This document shows positions 7,853-17,900 of a stretch of 64,000 bases of DNA, in pieces (positions within the stretch are counted from its first letter, which is position 1; every line of letters starts with the position of its first letter). The notes under the pieces were generated by a model that saw nothing but the letters and a program-made list of their open reading frames with translations, ran no database searches and was not told the DNA's origin. Position numbers and translations under genes: made by a program. The stretch comes from an uncultured candidate division Zixibacteria bacterium (lineage in GTDB: Bacteria; Zixibacteria; MSB-5A5; GN15; PGXB01), in the NCBI GenBank assembly GCA_937925655.1, contig CALAMC010000049.1, forward strand, positions 1 through 64,000. The letters are read 5' to 3'.

Positions 7853-9067
7853 ATGAGGTTTAATTTGGATAAGCTGATATATCTCGACAACGCCGCCACC
7901 TCCTGGCCCAAACCCGATAGCGTCTATGCCTTCATGGTGGAATTCTATCGCTCCTGCGGGGTTAATCCGGGACGAAGCGGCTTTGATAAGGCCATCGAGG
8001 CAGGCAATATCCTTGAGGATTTACGCACCCGCCTGACCCGCTTTTTCGGCGGGGACCTGATTACTCCGGAACGCCTTTGTTTTGGCTACAACGCCACCGA
8101 CGCCCTCAACTTGATCATCCAGGGCCTGCTTGGACATGGCGACCATGTCGTCACCACCAACCTCGAACACAATTCCGTCATCCGGCCGATCAATCACCTC
8201 GTGCGCGATCGCGGCGTCGAGGCTACTTTCGTCCCGTTCAATGCCGATGGCTTTGTCGAGCCCGATGACATCAAAAAGGCCATCAAGTCTAATACCAAAC
8301 TGGTCATCGTCAATCATGGTTCCAATGTCATCGGCACCGTGCAACCGGTCGCCGACATCGGCGCCGCTTGCCACGAACGCGGCGTTTTGTTTGCCATCGA
8401 TGCTTCGCAGACCGCGGGGGTTATTCCGATCGACATGCAGAGCATGAATATCGACGTTCTCGCCTTCACCGGTCATAAATCGCTCATGGGTTGCACCGGC
8501 ATCGGCGGGTTGTGCGTTCGCAAGCACGTGACCATTAAACATACGCGCTCCGGCGGGACCGGCGTCCGGTCGGCCTACCCCTATCATCTCGACGACTACC
8601 CGTATCGCATGGAGTATGGCACCCCGAACATGGTCGGCGTGGCTTCGCTCTGGGCGGCACAGGACTGGATCGAACAAAAGGGCGGGGTGGAAAAAATTCA
8701 CGCCGAGGAAATGCGCCTGGCCAAAAAGCTGGTCGACGGGTTTCGCCAAATCGAAGGCGTCATCGTCTATTGCTGCGACAGCATGGAGCATCACCTGTCG
8801 ACCGTTACCGCCAATATCGACGGCATGGAAGCCGGGGACGTCGGCATCATGCTCGACGTTGACCACAACATCGCCACCCGCACCGGACTGCACTGTGCCC
8901 CGCTGGTGCACCGGCAGATCGGAACCATGTCGATCCATGGCGGAGTGCGCTTCGCGATCGGACCGTTCAACACCGATGAACATGTCGAGGCCGCCATCGA
9001 CGCCATGCGCGCTATCGCGGCCACGGCCGTGGAAAAGAAAAGATCGAGACTGGCTTCGACCAAATAG
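7853..9067 (+). CDS. Cysteine desulfurase-like class V aminotransferase
   Basis: 404 aa, a PLP enzyme of the SufS/CsdA-like branch. Visible residues: LDNAATSWPK at the N-terminus, H105 in LEHNS stacking on PLP, D183 and Q186 in DASQT, PLP-lysine K209 in FTGHKS, and C348 in RTGLHCAP, which lies where SufS-type enzymes hold the sulfur-accepting cysteine. The likely reaction is cysteine to alanine plus enzyme persulfide, but no suf or isc genes are adjacent, so the acceptor is unknown. The start is uncertain: ATG 7853 is used, while TTG 7865 has AGG upstream. GC is high and even across the gene, suggesting a native core gene. Confidence 0.88.
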   Translation: MRFNLDKLIYLDNAATSWPKPDSVYAFMVEFYRSCGVNPGRSGFDKAIEAGNILEDLRTRLTRFFGGDLITPERLCFGYNATDALNLIIQGLLGHGDHVVTTNLEHNSVIRPINHLVRDRGVEATFVPFNADGFVEPDDIKKAIKSNTKLVIVNHGSNVIGTVQPVADIGAACHERGVLFAIDASQTAGVIPIDMQSMNIDVLAFTGHKSLMGCTGIGGLCVRKHVTIKHTRSGGTGVRSAYPYHLDDYPYRMEYGTPNMVGVASLWAAQDWIEQKGGVEKIHAEEMRLAKKLVDGFRQIEGVIVYCCDSMEHHLSTVTANIDGMEAGDVGIMLDVDHNIATRTGLHCAPLVHRQIGTMSIHGGVRFAIGPFNTDEHVEAAIDAMRAIAATAVEKKRSRLASTK

Positions 9068-9118
9068 GTTCTTTGTCCGTTTGGCGCGGCCTTTTTGCCC
9101 CGTGAGAGGGATTATCAT

Positions 9119-10009
9119 ATGGAACAACCGGAACCGCTTTTAACCGTTCCCACCCGTGACCCGCTTATTAAACAGGGTTGGCTTCGCGGCCTTTTGTTTT
9201 TACCGGTTCATTTTATCGGTATTGCCCTGGTCGCCGTCATCGTCCTGATACTGATTGGTTTCAACTTTTATGACTATGCCAATTACGACCAGTATCTCGA
9301 TCGACCGATCATGATTATTCTTAATCTTTCCATGTTGCTCTGGACAATACTGATTACCTTTGCCTTCAGAAAACTTATCGACAACCGCTCCTTTGTCTCC
9401 CTCGGATTCGCCTTCTCCTGGGATTGGTTCAAAGACCTGCTCGCAGGCTTAATGCTCGGTGGCATCCTCATGACCGCTCTCTTTTTGATTGCCCTTTACC
9501 TGGGAGCGGTAACCGTAACCGGCTGGCATTTCCCCGTCGCCTCGCTGGTGGCGCTGGCCGTCAATTTGGCCTGCGCCGGAGCCATCGAGGAAATCACCTT
9601 GCGCGGCTATTTGCTCAACAATGTGATGACCTCGATGAATAAATATCTGGCGCTGGGGCTCACGTCGGTCATTTTTTCGGTGGCGCACGGTTTCAATCCC
9701 GAATTCGGATGGATCAGCCTGTTGAATATATTTTTGGCCGGAGTCCTTCTCGGGATTTACTACATCCACAAGCAAAACCTCTGGTTTCCCATCGGCCTGC
9801 ACTTTTCCTGGAATTTTTTTCAGGGTGCCGTTTATAGCTCTCCCGTGAGCGGCGTCAAACTGGACGGCATATTTTTAACCGAATATACCGGAAGCGATTA
9901 TCTCACCGGCGGGCAGTTCGGTTTTGAGGCCTCGCTGGCCGCCTCGATTGTCACCCTCGGCGCCATACTGCTGATACATTTCAACTACCGTGAAAGGCAC
10001 GCTCGTTGA
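9119..10009 (+). CDS. CPBP-family intramembrane metalloprotease
   Basis: 296 aa with about eight hydrophobic helices. The CPBP (ABI) motifs are all present: E157-E158-xxx-R162 (EEITLRGYL), H190 in FSVAHGF and H228-xxx-N232 (HFSWN). This family includes Rce1-type prenyl-protein proteases and bacteriocin-immunity proteins; the bacterial substrate is usually unknown. The ATG at 9119 has GAGAGG about 11 bases upstream. It follows the desulfurase-like gene by 51 bases on the same strand, so co-transcription is likely, though a functional link is not evident. Confidence 0.88.
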   Translation: MEQPEPLLTVPTRDPLIKQGWLRGLLFLPVHFIGIALVAVIVLILIGFNFYDYANYDQYLDRPIMIILNLSMLLWTILITFAFRKLIDNRSFVSLGFAFSWDWFKDLLAGLMLGGILMTALFLIALYLGAVTVTGWHFPVASLVALAVNLACAGAIEEITLRGYLLNNVMTSMNKYLALGLTSVIFSVAHGFNPEFGWISLLNIFLAGVLLGIYYIHKQNLWFPIGLHFSWNFFQGAVYSSPVSGVKLDGIFLTEYTGSDYLTGGQFGFEASLAASIVTLGAILLIHFNYRERHAR

Positions 10010-10144
10010 TTGAAAGGGAAAATTGATTTTTCGATAATCTACAATAGTTAATTTCGAACAAATCCATTGGCCTCAAACCAACGGTAATAATATGGTTGCA
10101 AAACCGTATCTTGTCGCTTTAACAACCTGGATGCTGGAGGACAA

Positions 10145-11656
10145 ATGTCAAAAGTTGGGGTTATCGTCGTTTTGGGGGTTGTCTCTTATTTATTGAGTTT
10201 CGGCTGCGGCGGGGACAAACATGGTACCGGCCCGGTTCCGGTCGTGGCCGATACCGTCTATGTCAATGTGAATTATACCGGTATCGGGGATGGCTCCTCG
10301 ACTAACCCATACAACTCTCTAACCGGAGCGGTGGCTGCGGCCGATCCCGGCGATGTCCTGTTAATTGCCGCCGGGGAATACTCCGATACCGAAACGTTCC
10401 CCATATACATAAAACCCGGGATGACCATACGCGGTGCGGGGCGTGATGAAACCTATATTCGCGGACAACTGTTGGATATGACACAGGATGATATCCGTCC
10501 GGTCACGCTGGAAGACCTCTCTTGTGAAGGTTTCACCTTTGGAAGAAACGAAGCCCCGTCGGCTCCGTCGGAAACCAACCGGGTGCGGCGTTGCCGGGTG
10601 ATCGGCGACCTCGGTAGCCTGCATGGCGGCGGCCACCATTTTGAAATCGACAGTTGCATTGTCGTCGGCCGGGTTCGTTTCGGCCACGGTTCCGGAAATT
10701 CGCGCGATATCATGCGTCGAAGCGATATAAACGGGACCGTTGCTTTCGGCAGCGGCGCACCGTTGACGGAGGGTGAACTGGTGCAGGTCATCACGGACTG
10801 CCGCGTCTCCGATGGCATCCATTTCGCCAGCGGTCCGGGCGGAACCGACACGATTTTCAATTGCCACATCGATTCTGTGGGTATCGAATATATTAGCGGG
10901 ACGTCCAATGTCTATATTGCTTATAATATCATCGACAAGGGGCAAATCCGGGACGGGTCCGGCTATGGAGACCAGATTATCACGCACAATGTAATAACCT
11001 GCACCGGAGCGGATGAAGCCGCCATTTATGCTTCCGGTGCCGGCGACCTCATCACCCACAATACCATAAACGCTTATGGCGGCGCCATGGGGATTTATGC
11101 CATTTCCGGTTATCCGACATACATCGATAGTAATCTGGTCCGTGTATCCGGTGGCGGCGCCTGCCTGTTTACCGAATCCGGTGCGGGACAAATCGTGGGA
11201 AACACTTTTAAAGGCGGCTCCATCGGGGCGACCGATTCCAGCGGTACCCTCCTTTTCGCCCATAATTGCATCGACAGTTGCGGTATCGGCGTCATTATCC
11301 ACAGCGCGGCCCGCTATGTCGGCAATACCATCACCAACTGCACCGGCGACGGTATGATTATTGATTACACCGGCTACGCCGTTGACAGCAATACCATCGC
11401 CCATAACGGGGGCGCCGGCGTTCGTATCACCGGTGCGCAAACCGATCTGGGCGGCGGTTCCCGTTCCGGACTGGGCGGAAACATCATCATAAATAACCTT
11501 GGCTGGAATCTTGTAAACGAAACCGCCGATACCGTCTGGGCCAAATATAACCATTGGGACAATCCCGACAGCCTTGCGATCGACGCTTCGGATATTTATG
11601 ATGATGATGAAAATGCTTCTTTAGGACCGGTTATTTTCATGCCGCCCGGAAATTGA
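10145..11656 (+). CDS. Secreted beta-helix (PbH1) lipoprotein
   Basis: 503 aa. A signal peptide ends in a lipobox (LLSFGC, cysteine at 21), so it should be a lipoprotein. The rest matches a right-handed parallel beta-helix of the pectin-lyase-like NosD/DUF1565 type: the motif DGSSTNPYNSLTGAV near residue 50 is the usual opening, then many short repeats with N-T-I and N-I-I steps (for example YNIIDKG, HNTINAYG, NTITNCTGDG). Such proteins bind or cleave polysaccharide, but no catalytic residues are recognisable. The start has GGAGG four bases before the ATG. Stands alone after a 135-base gap. Confidence 0.85.
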   Translation: MSKVGVIVVLGVVSYLLSFGCGGDKHGTGPVPVVADTVYVNVNYTGIGDGSSTNPYNSLTGAVAAADPGDVLLIAAGEYSDTETFPIYIKPGMTIRGAGRDETYIRGQLLDMTQDDIRPVTLEDLSCEGFTFGRNEAPSAPSETNRVRRCRVIGDLGSLHGGGHHFEIDSCIVVGRVRFGHGSGNSRDIMRRSDINGTVAFGSGAPLTEGELVQVITDCRVSDGIHFASGPGGTDTIFNCHIDSVGIEYISGTSNVYIAYNIIDKGQIRDGSGYGDQIITHNVITCTGADEAAIYASGAGDLITHNTINAYGGAMGIYAISGYPTYIDSNLVRVSGGGACLFTESGAGQIVGNTFKGGSIGATDSSGTLLFAHNCIDSCGIGVIIHSAARYVGNTITNCTGDGMIIDYTGYAVDSNTIAHNGGAGVRITGAQTDLGGGSRSGLGGNIIINNLGWNLVNETADTVWAKYNHWDNPDSLAIDASDIYDDDENASLGPVIFMPPGN

Positions 11657-11684
11657 AAATTGCCGAAATAATTAGTCCATGTGG

Positions 11685-11720
11685 GTCAGGAGTCTCGCGT
11701 CTTACGCGGGAGCTCCTGAC
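11685..11720. repeat. Long hairpin between convergent genes
   Basis: Arms 11685-11700 and 11704-11720 pair almost fully (outer GTCAGGAG with CTCCTGAC) around a short loop. It lies between two convergent genes and lacks a clean U-tract. The GTCAGGA core resembles the REP family at 38143-38213 and 52832-53454. Confidence 0.55.
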
Positions 11721-11737
11721 ACTCATTTGCCGAATTT

Positions 11738-14050
11738 TTACCACCACGACCAGAATTCGACCCGAATCTTCGATAGTACCTTGCGGCCCAATATCCCCAC
11801 CAGCGAGGCTTTCCCCGTTTCAATCTTGGCATAACCGCTCATACCCTCGCGCAACAGTCCTTCTTCATTAGCCATAATCGCCGAGACTTCAAAGAAATAT
11901 CGTCCGTCCTTTTGTGTCGCCGCTTCGGGGATGCGGACAATTGTACCTTCGAACGTTCTATTGGGATAAGTACGAATTTTTACCGACACCTTCTGCCCCA
12001 GCTGCACCCGGCCGATTTCGAAATCGGACACCGGAATTAGCACCTCGACCGTCTTGTGATTTATGACCGATAGAAGCGATTGCGGCGTCGGGTTGCGAAA
12101 TACCACTCCCGCGATCGGGGCCGTGACGATCCGGGCGTCGCCCTGCATCTGCAAAAACTCCAGCCGGGCTTTCTGGCTTTCGATTTTCTTTTCGACAATG
12201 ATCTCTTCTTCGCGAAGCGGCCCGGATTTCAAAACGTCCAGCGCCGAGACCGCCGTCTGCCAGTTGGCCTTGTCGATATCCATTTTGGAACGGGCGCCTT
12301 CCAGCTGTTCCGGGGAAATCAATTCCCGTTTGGCCAGCTCCTGCGCACGTTCATAATCCTTCTGGCTTTTATCATACGCCGCCAGCGCCGCCGCGACACG
12401 GGCCTGGGCTTCATCGACCTCCACCTGCTTGGGCGGGGCCTTGAGAAGCATCAGCTCCCCTTCCAGACTCTGAAGCGCCGCGTTGGCCGCCAGAATCTCC
12501 TGCGATATCTGATTCGAGGTCAATATCGCCAGCGTATCACCCGGCATGACCTGTTGCCCGTCTGCTACCAGCGGAGCCAGGTTCAACAGCCCCATATCGT
12601 TGGCGTTCATCTGCATAATCGACATCTTGTCGTCCGGGTTCTGGCCGCCGTAATGCAAACTGCTCTGCAAAAATCCGTATTCGCTTAATGACACGTCAAA
12701 GCGTGCGATGGGGTTGACAAAAATCTCTCCCGATACCCGGTTGGGAAACGGTATCGCCACGCATAAAACGATTATGATGATTGCGATGACAATATAGCTG
12801 ATCAGCCGTCCCGGTTTTTTCAAAATATCCTTCATATACTTGACGTGCGTGACTATCCCTCTGGCCAGCGACCGTAACTTATTGCGTAATATAAAAAATA
12901 GCAAAAGAACCAGCAATAAAAATCCCGCCCCGCCCCAGTGGGATATCATGAAACCACCCAATATGTAAATTATCAAAACAATCAGGAAAAATGAATAAAG
13001 CGAGGCCAAAATGGCATATATCAGGAAGGCCCTCTTCTCACGTTTGGTCGCCGCCACCGGTTCAATCGGCCAGCCCAGAATCATTCTTTTGAAAATATTG
13101 CCCGTGTAATCGAAGGCTCGACTGCGCAAATTGACAATGTCCAGCCAGTCGGATAATAAATAATAACCGTCAAGTTTGATCAGCGGGTTGAAATTGAATA
13201 AATATGTCACCAGGCTGACTCCGGCGATTATCCGCACCACCTCATTGATAAACGCCCCCGGCACCGTCACCCGCCAGACAATAATCGCGAACGCCGTCAA
13301 CAGAAGTTGATAAAACGGCCCGGCCATCGTTACCGCGAGCCGCTGGGATTTTTTCGGAAACAGCCAGCTGTCGGAAACATCGCAATAAAAGCAGGGCTGA
13401 AAGTACATCAATAAAAAACCCATCTCGCGGACCTCGCCGCCATAGTGGCGGCAAACTACGGCGTGGGCAAATTCATGGAAAACTATAATTATAAACAGCG
13501 ATACGACAATGGCGGCGATGGATCCCAGAGCGAACAGACCGCCGAGGTCAAACCATAACAACTCACGGGCCTCCTCGAATAATATCACCGCCGCCGACAA
13601 TATCACCAGCGAGAACATGAAAAACCAGAACGGCCGATGAAACGGCTTATATATGGCGTTCAATTTATCCAGAAATTTCCCCGGTCGAAATCCTTTTATC
13701 TTCAAAAACAGTATCCGGTCGGCCAGTGAACGGGGACGAAACGCCTGCTTGGCGGCGCGCGATATTTCCTGTTCGGTCCGCCCGTCATCGATAAAAAACA
13801 TCGAGCGAAGATTCTCCACAAACTGCCCGACATTTTCCGCCGTTATTTGGAAACCGAATTTTTCTTTAAACCCGGCGGCGATTTCCTCCGGAGAGGTTTT
13901 GCCGTCGAGCCGGTTTATCAGCCAGAATTCCGGCTCCCGCAGTTGGAAATAGCTTCCGGTAATGGGATCCTTGATATGATAGCAGGTCTGGCCGTCAACA
14001 ACGGTCGGGGCCGAAATCAAATCCGAACGCAGTTTGGCAAACTGAGACAT
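11738..14050 (-). CDS. PqqD-like / M50 zinc protease / HlyD adaptor fusion
   Basis: 770 aa, three parts. Residues 1-90 resemble a PqqD-like peptide-binding module (LREPEFWLINRLDG). Residues about 135-430 form a multi-helix M50 domain with H192-E193-xx-H196 (FHEFAH) and the second metal site NPLIKLD294GYYLLSDW. Residues about 440-770 are a periplasmic HlyD-like adaptor: a lipoyl-like half, a coiled-coil hairpin (about 530-620) and a beta-barrel (ISVIN... to the C-terminus). It is annotated elsewhere as a putative peptide zinc metalloprotease. It is divergent from a MacB-type ABC exporter (14168-16340), so the three genes probably make one export machine. No precursor peptide was found. Confidence 0.88.
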   Translation of the reverse strand: MSQFAKLRSDLISAPTVVDGQTCYHIKDPITGSYFQLREPEFWLINRLDGKTSPEEIAAGFKEKFGFQITAENVGQFVENLRSMFFIDDGRTEQEISRAAKQAFRPRSLADRILFLKIKGFRPGKFLDKLNAIYKPFHRPFWFFMFSLVILSAAVILFEEARELLWFDLGGLFALGSIAAIVVSLFIIIVFHEFAHAVVCRHYGGEVREMGFLLMYFQPCFYCDVSDSWLFPKKSQRLAVTMAGPFYQLLLTAFAIIVWRVTVPGAFINEVVRIIAGVSLVTYLFNFNPLIKLDGYYLLSDWLDIVNLRSRAFDYTGNIFKRMILGWPIEPVAATKREKRAFLIYAILASLYSFFLIVLIIYILGGFMISHWGGAGFLLLVLLLFFILRNKLRSLARGIVTHVKYMKDILKKPGRLISYIVIAIIIIVLCVAIPFPNRVSGEIFVNPIARFDVSLSEYGFLQSSLHYGGQNPDDKMSIMQMNANDMGLLNLAPLVADGQQVMPGDTLAILTSNQISQEILAANAALQSLEGELMLLKAPPKQVEVDEAQARVAAALAAYDKSQKDYERAQELAKRELISPEQLEGARSKMDIDKANWQTAVSALDVLKSGPLREEEIIVEKKIESQKARLEFLQMQGDARIVTAPIAGVVFRNPTPQSLLSVINHKTVEVLIPVSDFEIGRVQLGQKVSVKIRTYPNRTFEGTIVRIPEAATQKDGRYFFEVSAIMANEEGLLREGMSGYAKIETGKASLVGILGRKVLSKIRVEFWSWW

Positions 14051-14167
14051 GGAAATAAGTTAAAACATATGGCGTCTTCAATCAAGATGGCATTTAAACC
14101 CGGTTTTCTTTTCTGCAACCTTATATTTCTATTGACGTCTCATACTTTAACGAGACAATATATTGCC

Positions 14168-14884
14168 ATGACAACCGGACTCATACAGACTTCCGCCTTA
14201 TGCCGCTATTATCACCGCGGACAATATACCATCAAGGCCATCGATCGGGTAAATCTCGAAATCGCCAGGGGCGACTTTCTGGCGGTGGTCGGGGCCTCCG
14301 GCTCCGGCAAATCCACGTTGTTAAATCTTCTGGCCGGGCTTGACAGCCCAACGTCGGGGACAATCGATTATTGCGGACAAACTCTGACCGGGATGTCTCA
14401 CAAAGAGCTTTCGGCCTATCGAGCGTCTAAAGTCGGTATGATTTTCCAATCCTTCAATCTATTACCCTACCAGACCGCCCATAAAAATGTTGAACTGGCT
14501 TTGTATTTCCGCGATATCGCCCAGCCGGAAAGGCTTATCAAGACTTCCGCCATCCTTGAACGTCTCGGCCTGGCCGACCGCATGGGCCACCGCCCGGGTG
14601 ATCTGTCCGGCGGCGAACAACAGCGGGTGGCGATTGCGCGGGCGCTGGTCAAGGACCCGGAAATACTTTTCGCCGATGAACCGACCGGCAACCTCGACCA
14701 GGAAAATACCGATGCCATCGCCGACCTTCTGACCGGTTTCAACCGCGACGGCCTGACTATCATTCTCGTCACTCACGATATGGAACTGGCCCGGCGCTGT
14801 GCCCGGCGTATCCTGCGCATGCACTATGGCCGGATTGTCGAAGATTCCCCCCGTCCGATGGAGCCGCCCGATGAAACTTCGTGA
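14168..14884 (+). CDS. ABC exporter ATPase, MacB/LolD type
   Basis: 238 aa, all nucleotide-binding motifs present: Walker A GASGSGKST, Q-loop FQSFNLLPYQT, signature LSGGEQQRV, Walker B ILFADEPTGN and the switch histidine in VTHDMEL. The close spacing and sequence match the LolD/MacB class that powers FtsX-fold permeases. Start chosen at the ATG at 14168; longer in-frame reading runs back into the M50-HlyD gene on the other strand and is rejected. It overlaps the permease gene by 14 bases, so the two are coupled. It likely works with the divergent adaptor gene. Confidence 0.92.
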   Translation: MTTGLIQTSALCRYYHRGQYTIKAIDRVNLEIARGDFLAVVGASGSGKSTLLNLLAGLDSPTSGTIDYCGQTLTGMSHKELSAYRASKVGMIFQSFNLLPYQTAHKNVELALYFRDIAQPERLIKTSAILERLGLADRMGHRPGDLSGGEQQRVAIARALVKDPEILFADEPTGNLDQENTDAIADLLTGFNRDGLTIILVTHDMELARRCARRILRMHYGRIVEDSPRPMEPPDETS

Positions 14885-16340
14885 CCTTCTGGAGCTTTCC
14901 GTCGGCAACCTCTGGCGGACAAAGATCCGGGCGGTTTTAACCACCGCCGGTGTCGTCATCGCCATTGCCACGTTTGTGGCCATGCTTTCATTCGGGGCCG
15001 GCAATCAGAAAATGGTCACCGACACCTATAGCGAACTCGGCCTGTTCACTAACATGCGGGTTTTCCCGCGCACCGACGCCAATGATGCCGACACCGTCAA
15101 AACGATTCCTCTTAACAACGAGGCCATCGCCAAATTGTCGGCCATCCCCGGTGTTCTGTCGGTCTCTCCCTACGTTTCCTTCAGGATTACCGTGACCCTC
15201 GCCGACAGCCAGTTTAACACCGAAGCGCGGGCTCTGACACAGGCTTCCGCCGAAACCCAGTTGTTCAGGAAGTTATTGGGCGGTTGCCAATTCACTTCGG
15301 ACTCGGCCGGCGAAGCCATCCTATCCCATGATTTCGTCCGTTCCCTTAAAATAAAAAATCCCGATTCATTGATCGGTCAGCAACTGGTCATTTCGACCCG
15401 GGCCTTCAGTCTCGACAGCGCCTTTTTTAATATAATAGACGATAAAAAAACTAAAATCTGGAAGCGTCTCCATGACATCGAATTCGATTCGCTTTTTTGC
15501 CAGGACTATCGGCGGCGTATCCTGCGCCAGGAAGTCAACGAAGTTCTGCGCCGTTTCGTGCAGGGCCTGGCCGACCGTCAGCGCACTCTGGTTGACACGC
15601 TTACCATTATCGGCATCGGCGAGGATGTCGGCAGTTATGAAATCAGAATGTCGCCGATTATCATCCCCGAAAATTTCGCCCGAAAACTAAATGCCGGAGG
15701 ATATGGTCTGGGCAGTGATCCGGCCGACCTGTTTTCAGCCGTGCAGGAAGGACGACTCTTTATCGAAGGGGGTATCGGGGACAGCCGTCACTACCCCCGC
15801 GTTACGCTCGATCTGGATCCCTATGTACCATATAAAAACGTTAAAGACTCGGTCGAGGCTCTTGGCTTCAGAGCTTTCAGCTATGCCGAGCAGTTCGAAG
15901 AAATCCAGAAGTTTTTCATTTATTTCCACCTCGGCCTGGCGACCATCGGCTTGATTGCGCTGGTGACCGCCTCCCTGGGTATTGCCAACACGCTGATCAT
16001 GTCGATCATCGAACGCCGCCGCGAAATAGGAGTTATCAGATCGCTGGGAGCCGATATTTCCGACATCCGTATCTTATTCCTCGCCGAATCGGGCGTCATC
16101 GGGGCCGTCGGTTCCATTATCGGGATATTTTTCGGGTGGGTAGCCACACGCATCGTCGCCGCCGTGGCACAATTGCTTTTAGAGAAGCAAAATATGCCCT
16201 TCTATGATCCGTTCGATTTACCGCTCTGGCTGATTCTTACTGCCATTATATTTGGCGTTCTGGTCAGCCTTCTGGCGGGATATTATCCGGCCTCGAAAGC
16301 CGCCAAAGTTGATCCGGTCGAGGCCCTCCGCGCAGAATAA
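14871..16340 (+). CDS. MacB/FtsX-type ABC permease
   Basis: 489 aa. One N-terminal helix (about 18-42, RAVLTTAGVVIAIATFVAML) is followed by a large periplasmic MacB-PCD-like domain (about 45-360) and three C-terminal FtsX helices (about 370-400, 420-445, 455-480) ending in the usual YPASKAAKVDPVEALRAE. Mechanotransmission permeases of this type drive export of periplasmic substrates. The periplasmic part is longer than usual and has an insertion around residues 190-260 rich in D, R and K. GGAG lies before the ATG. It forms one transcription unit with the ATPase upstream. Confidence 0.9.
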   Translation: MKLRDLLELSVGNLWRTKIRAVLTTAGVVIAIATFVAMLSFGAGNQKMVTDTYSELGLFTNMRVFPRTDANDADTVKTIPLNNEAIAKLSAIPGVLSVSPYVSFRITVTLADSQFNTEARALTQASAETQLFRKLLGGCQFTSDSAGEAILSHDFVRSLKIKNPDSLIGQQLVISTRAFSLDSAFFNIIDDKKTKIWKRLHDIEFDSLFCQDYRRRILRQEVNEVLRRFVQGLADRQRTLVDTLTIIGIGEDVGSYEIRMSPIIIPENFARKLNAGGYGLGSDPADLFSAVQEGRLFIEGGIGDSRHYPRVTLDLDPYVPYKNVKDSVEALGFRAFSYAEQFEEIQKFFIYFHLGLATIGLIALVTASLGIANTLIMSIIERRREIGVIRSLGADISDIRILFLAESGVIGAVGSIIGIFFGWVATRIVAAVAQLLLEKQNMPFYDPFDLPLWLILTAIIFGVLVSLLAGYYPASKAAKVDPVEALRAE

Positions 16341-16372
16341 TCTGGCTTTTAAATCAGGAAATTAATTATTGT

Positions 16373-17782
16373 CTATGGACAATCCGGCTCCGGGCCGGGC
16401 GGAATACCGTAAATAAAATCAATCAGATACAACACATCGATCAAATTTATCGCGCCATCGGCGTTGACATCCCCCGACTGCGGCGAAATCGGCGCCGGCC
16501 CCGCCGGGTTCCCGTATATATGGTCAATCAAATACAATACGTCGATTAAATTTATGGCGTCGTCCCCATTGACATCACCGCATACGAAATCATCAAGATC
16601 CAAATACAGCGAATCAAGCGCCGTCATTACCGTCGCGACACCGTCGGAAAATTCGAAATAATATTTATACCACCCGGTTTCGGAAACATTAAGCGCCGTC
16701 TCGAAAATCGCCCCGCCAGTATAATCCTTGGCGCACGCCTTCATGTCATATGCTGTATCATCAAAATGCAATGTCCTGATAACCGGCAAATGATTGTCAT
16801 CGTCAATATAAGTTACCCTCGCCGCTATACGCCCGATATCATCCCCGACAACGTCCACTCCCCCAATCTGGGGTGCGGTGTTGACGGCAGAAAAATCCAG
16901 CAGGTTCGACGATGGCATGAAAATGGCGGCTTTGCCTTCATCGCAATAAGTGAGCGTCGTCAGTGCCAGCATGGCCGTCACCGGGGCCGCGCCGATAAAA
17001 CCCGATGGCGGCGGCCAGTCCGACCACCCCGGTTGAGCCGTCAGGTCCGCGATGTTGCACGATAGATAAAGCGAGTTGCTGCTGATATTTGTGGATATTG
17101 ACCCGATGCGAGTCAAACTGCTGTCGGCCAGGTCCATGGCATAAAGCCCTGAAGTGTATATCACCGCATTGGCATAAAGCAATAAGTACACGGTCGAATC
17201 GGACATATTGGGATCCAGAATCCCGACCATGTATAAATAATACGTGAACAGCCCGCCCGATGTGGGAAATCCGCCGCCATTGTTGTCCAGCCGGAAATAA
17301 AGTTTGTTGTCGGAGTATGAACCATAAAGGTGCGCGATATCGAGATTACTCCCGCCGCCAGTCTGGTCACCGGTATCATCGGTGCCCAGGTCGGCCAGAA
17401 GGTGTGACGGCACCGGGAACTGATCGGCGCCGTTCTTGGGCGACTGGCTGACCACGGCCGTGTCGATCTCGGAGCGGAAATACCATTCGAGCGTATTCGA
17501 CGGCGGCCGATAGTCGATAAAACCGGCAAAAGTCTGGGTGGTGCAGGCTTCATAAGACAGATCTAACGCGACATTACTCCACGAAGTCTGGGTGTAATCC
17601 CGGAAAATCAGGCGATGATCGGCGCCCGTATTCATGTAAAGAGAATCGGTTATATCGAAATTGAAATGGGTTATTGCCGACGGCGCGCTGGAAGTGGAAT
17701 TTTCATACGGTTTCGGGTACTCCTGCGCCACCGATATATTGACGGCCATGACAAGAATGAAAGAAATCAAAGTTTTGTTCAT
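16373..17782 (-). CDS. Secreted protein with tandem dockerin repeats
   Basis: 469 aa. A signal peptide (MNKTLISFILVM..., cut near residue 20 after VAQ) leads into a beta-rich body with no recognised domain. The C-terminus (about 400-469) has two dockerin type-I-like calcium-binding repeats, GDVNGDDAINLIDVLYLID and GDVNADGAINLIDVLYLID, separated by a Pro-rich linker. Dockerins bind cohesins or act as calcium-stabilised tails; in FCB genomes such tails are common on surface proteins. GAGGG precedes the ATG at 17782. No cohesin is in the window, so the partner is unknown. Confidence 0.85.
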   Translation of the reverse strand: MNKTLISFILVMAVNISVAQEYPKPYENSTSSAPSAITHFNFDITDSLYMNTGADHRLIFRDYTQTSWSNVALDLSYEACTTQTFAGFIDYRPPSNTLEWYFRSEIDTAVVSQSPKNGADQFPVPSHLLADLGTDDTGDQTGGGSNLDIAHLYGSYSDNKLYFRLDNNGGGFPTSGGLFTYYLYMVGILDPNMSDSTVYLLLYANAVIYTSGLYAMDLADSSLTRIGSISTNISSNSLYLSCNIADLTAQPGWSDWPPPSGFIGAAPVTAMLALTTLTYCDEGKAAIFMPSSNLLDFSAVNTAPQIGGVDVVGDDIGRIAARVTYIDDDNHLPVIRTLHFDDTAYDMKACAKDYTGGAIFETALNVSETGWYKYYFEFSDGVATVMTALDSLYLDLDDFVCGDVNGDDAINLIDVLYLIDHIYGNPAGPAPISPQSGDVNADGAINLIDVLYLIDFIYGIPPGPEPDCP

Positions 17783-17900
17783 ATATCCCTCGTTGCGGGT
17801 TTCGAGTAAATGCAGTAATAATCTAATATATAATGAAATGATAAATTTCAAACGGATTTTTTGGCCGGACCGACCGCCAATTGTACTGCTTTTGATACAA

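Noticed and set aside
8021..9127. Long minus-strand frame opposite the desulfurase-like gene
   Set aside because: High-GC shadow; the plus-strand protein has all PLP-enzyme motifs.
10361..11554. Long minus-strand frame within the beta-helix lipoprotein
   Set aside because: The plus strand has a lipobox, a ribosome binding site and the repeat pattern; the minus frame has none of these.
12080..12688. Plus-strand frame inside the M50-HlyD gene
   Set aside because: Shadow of a well-supported coding region.
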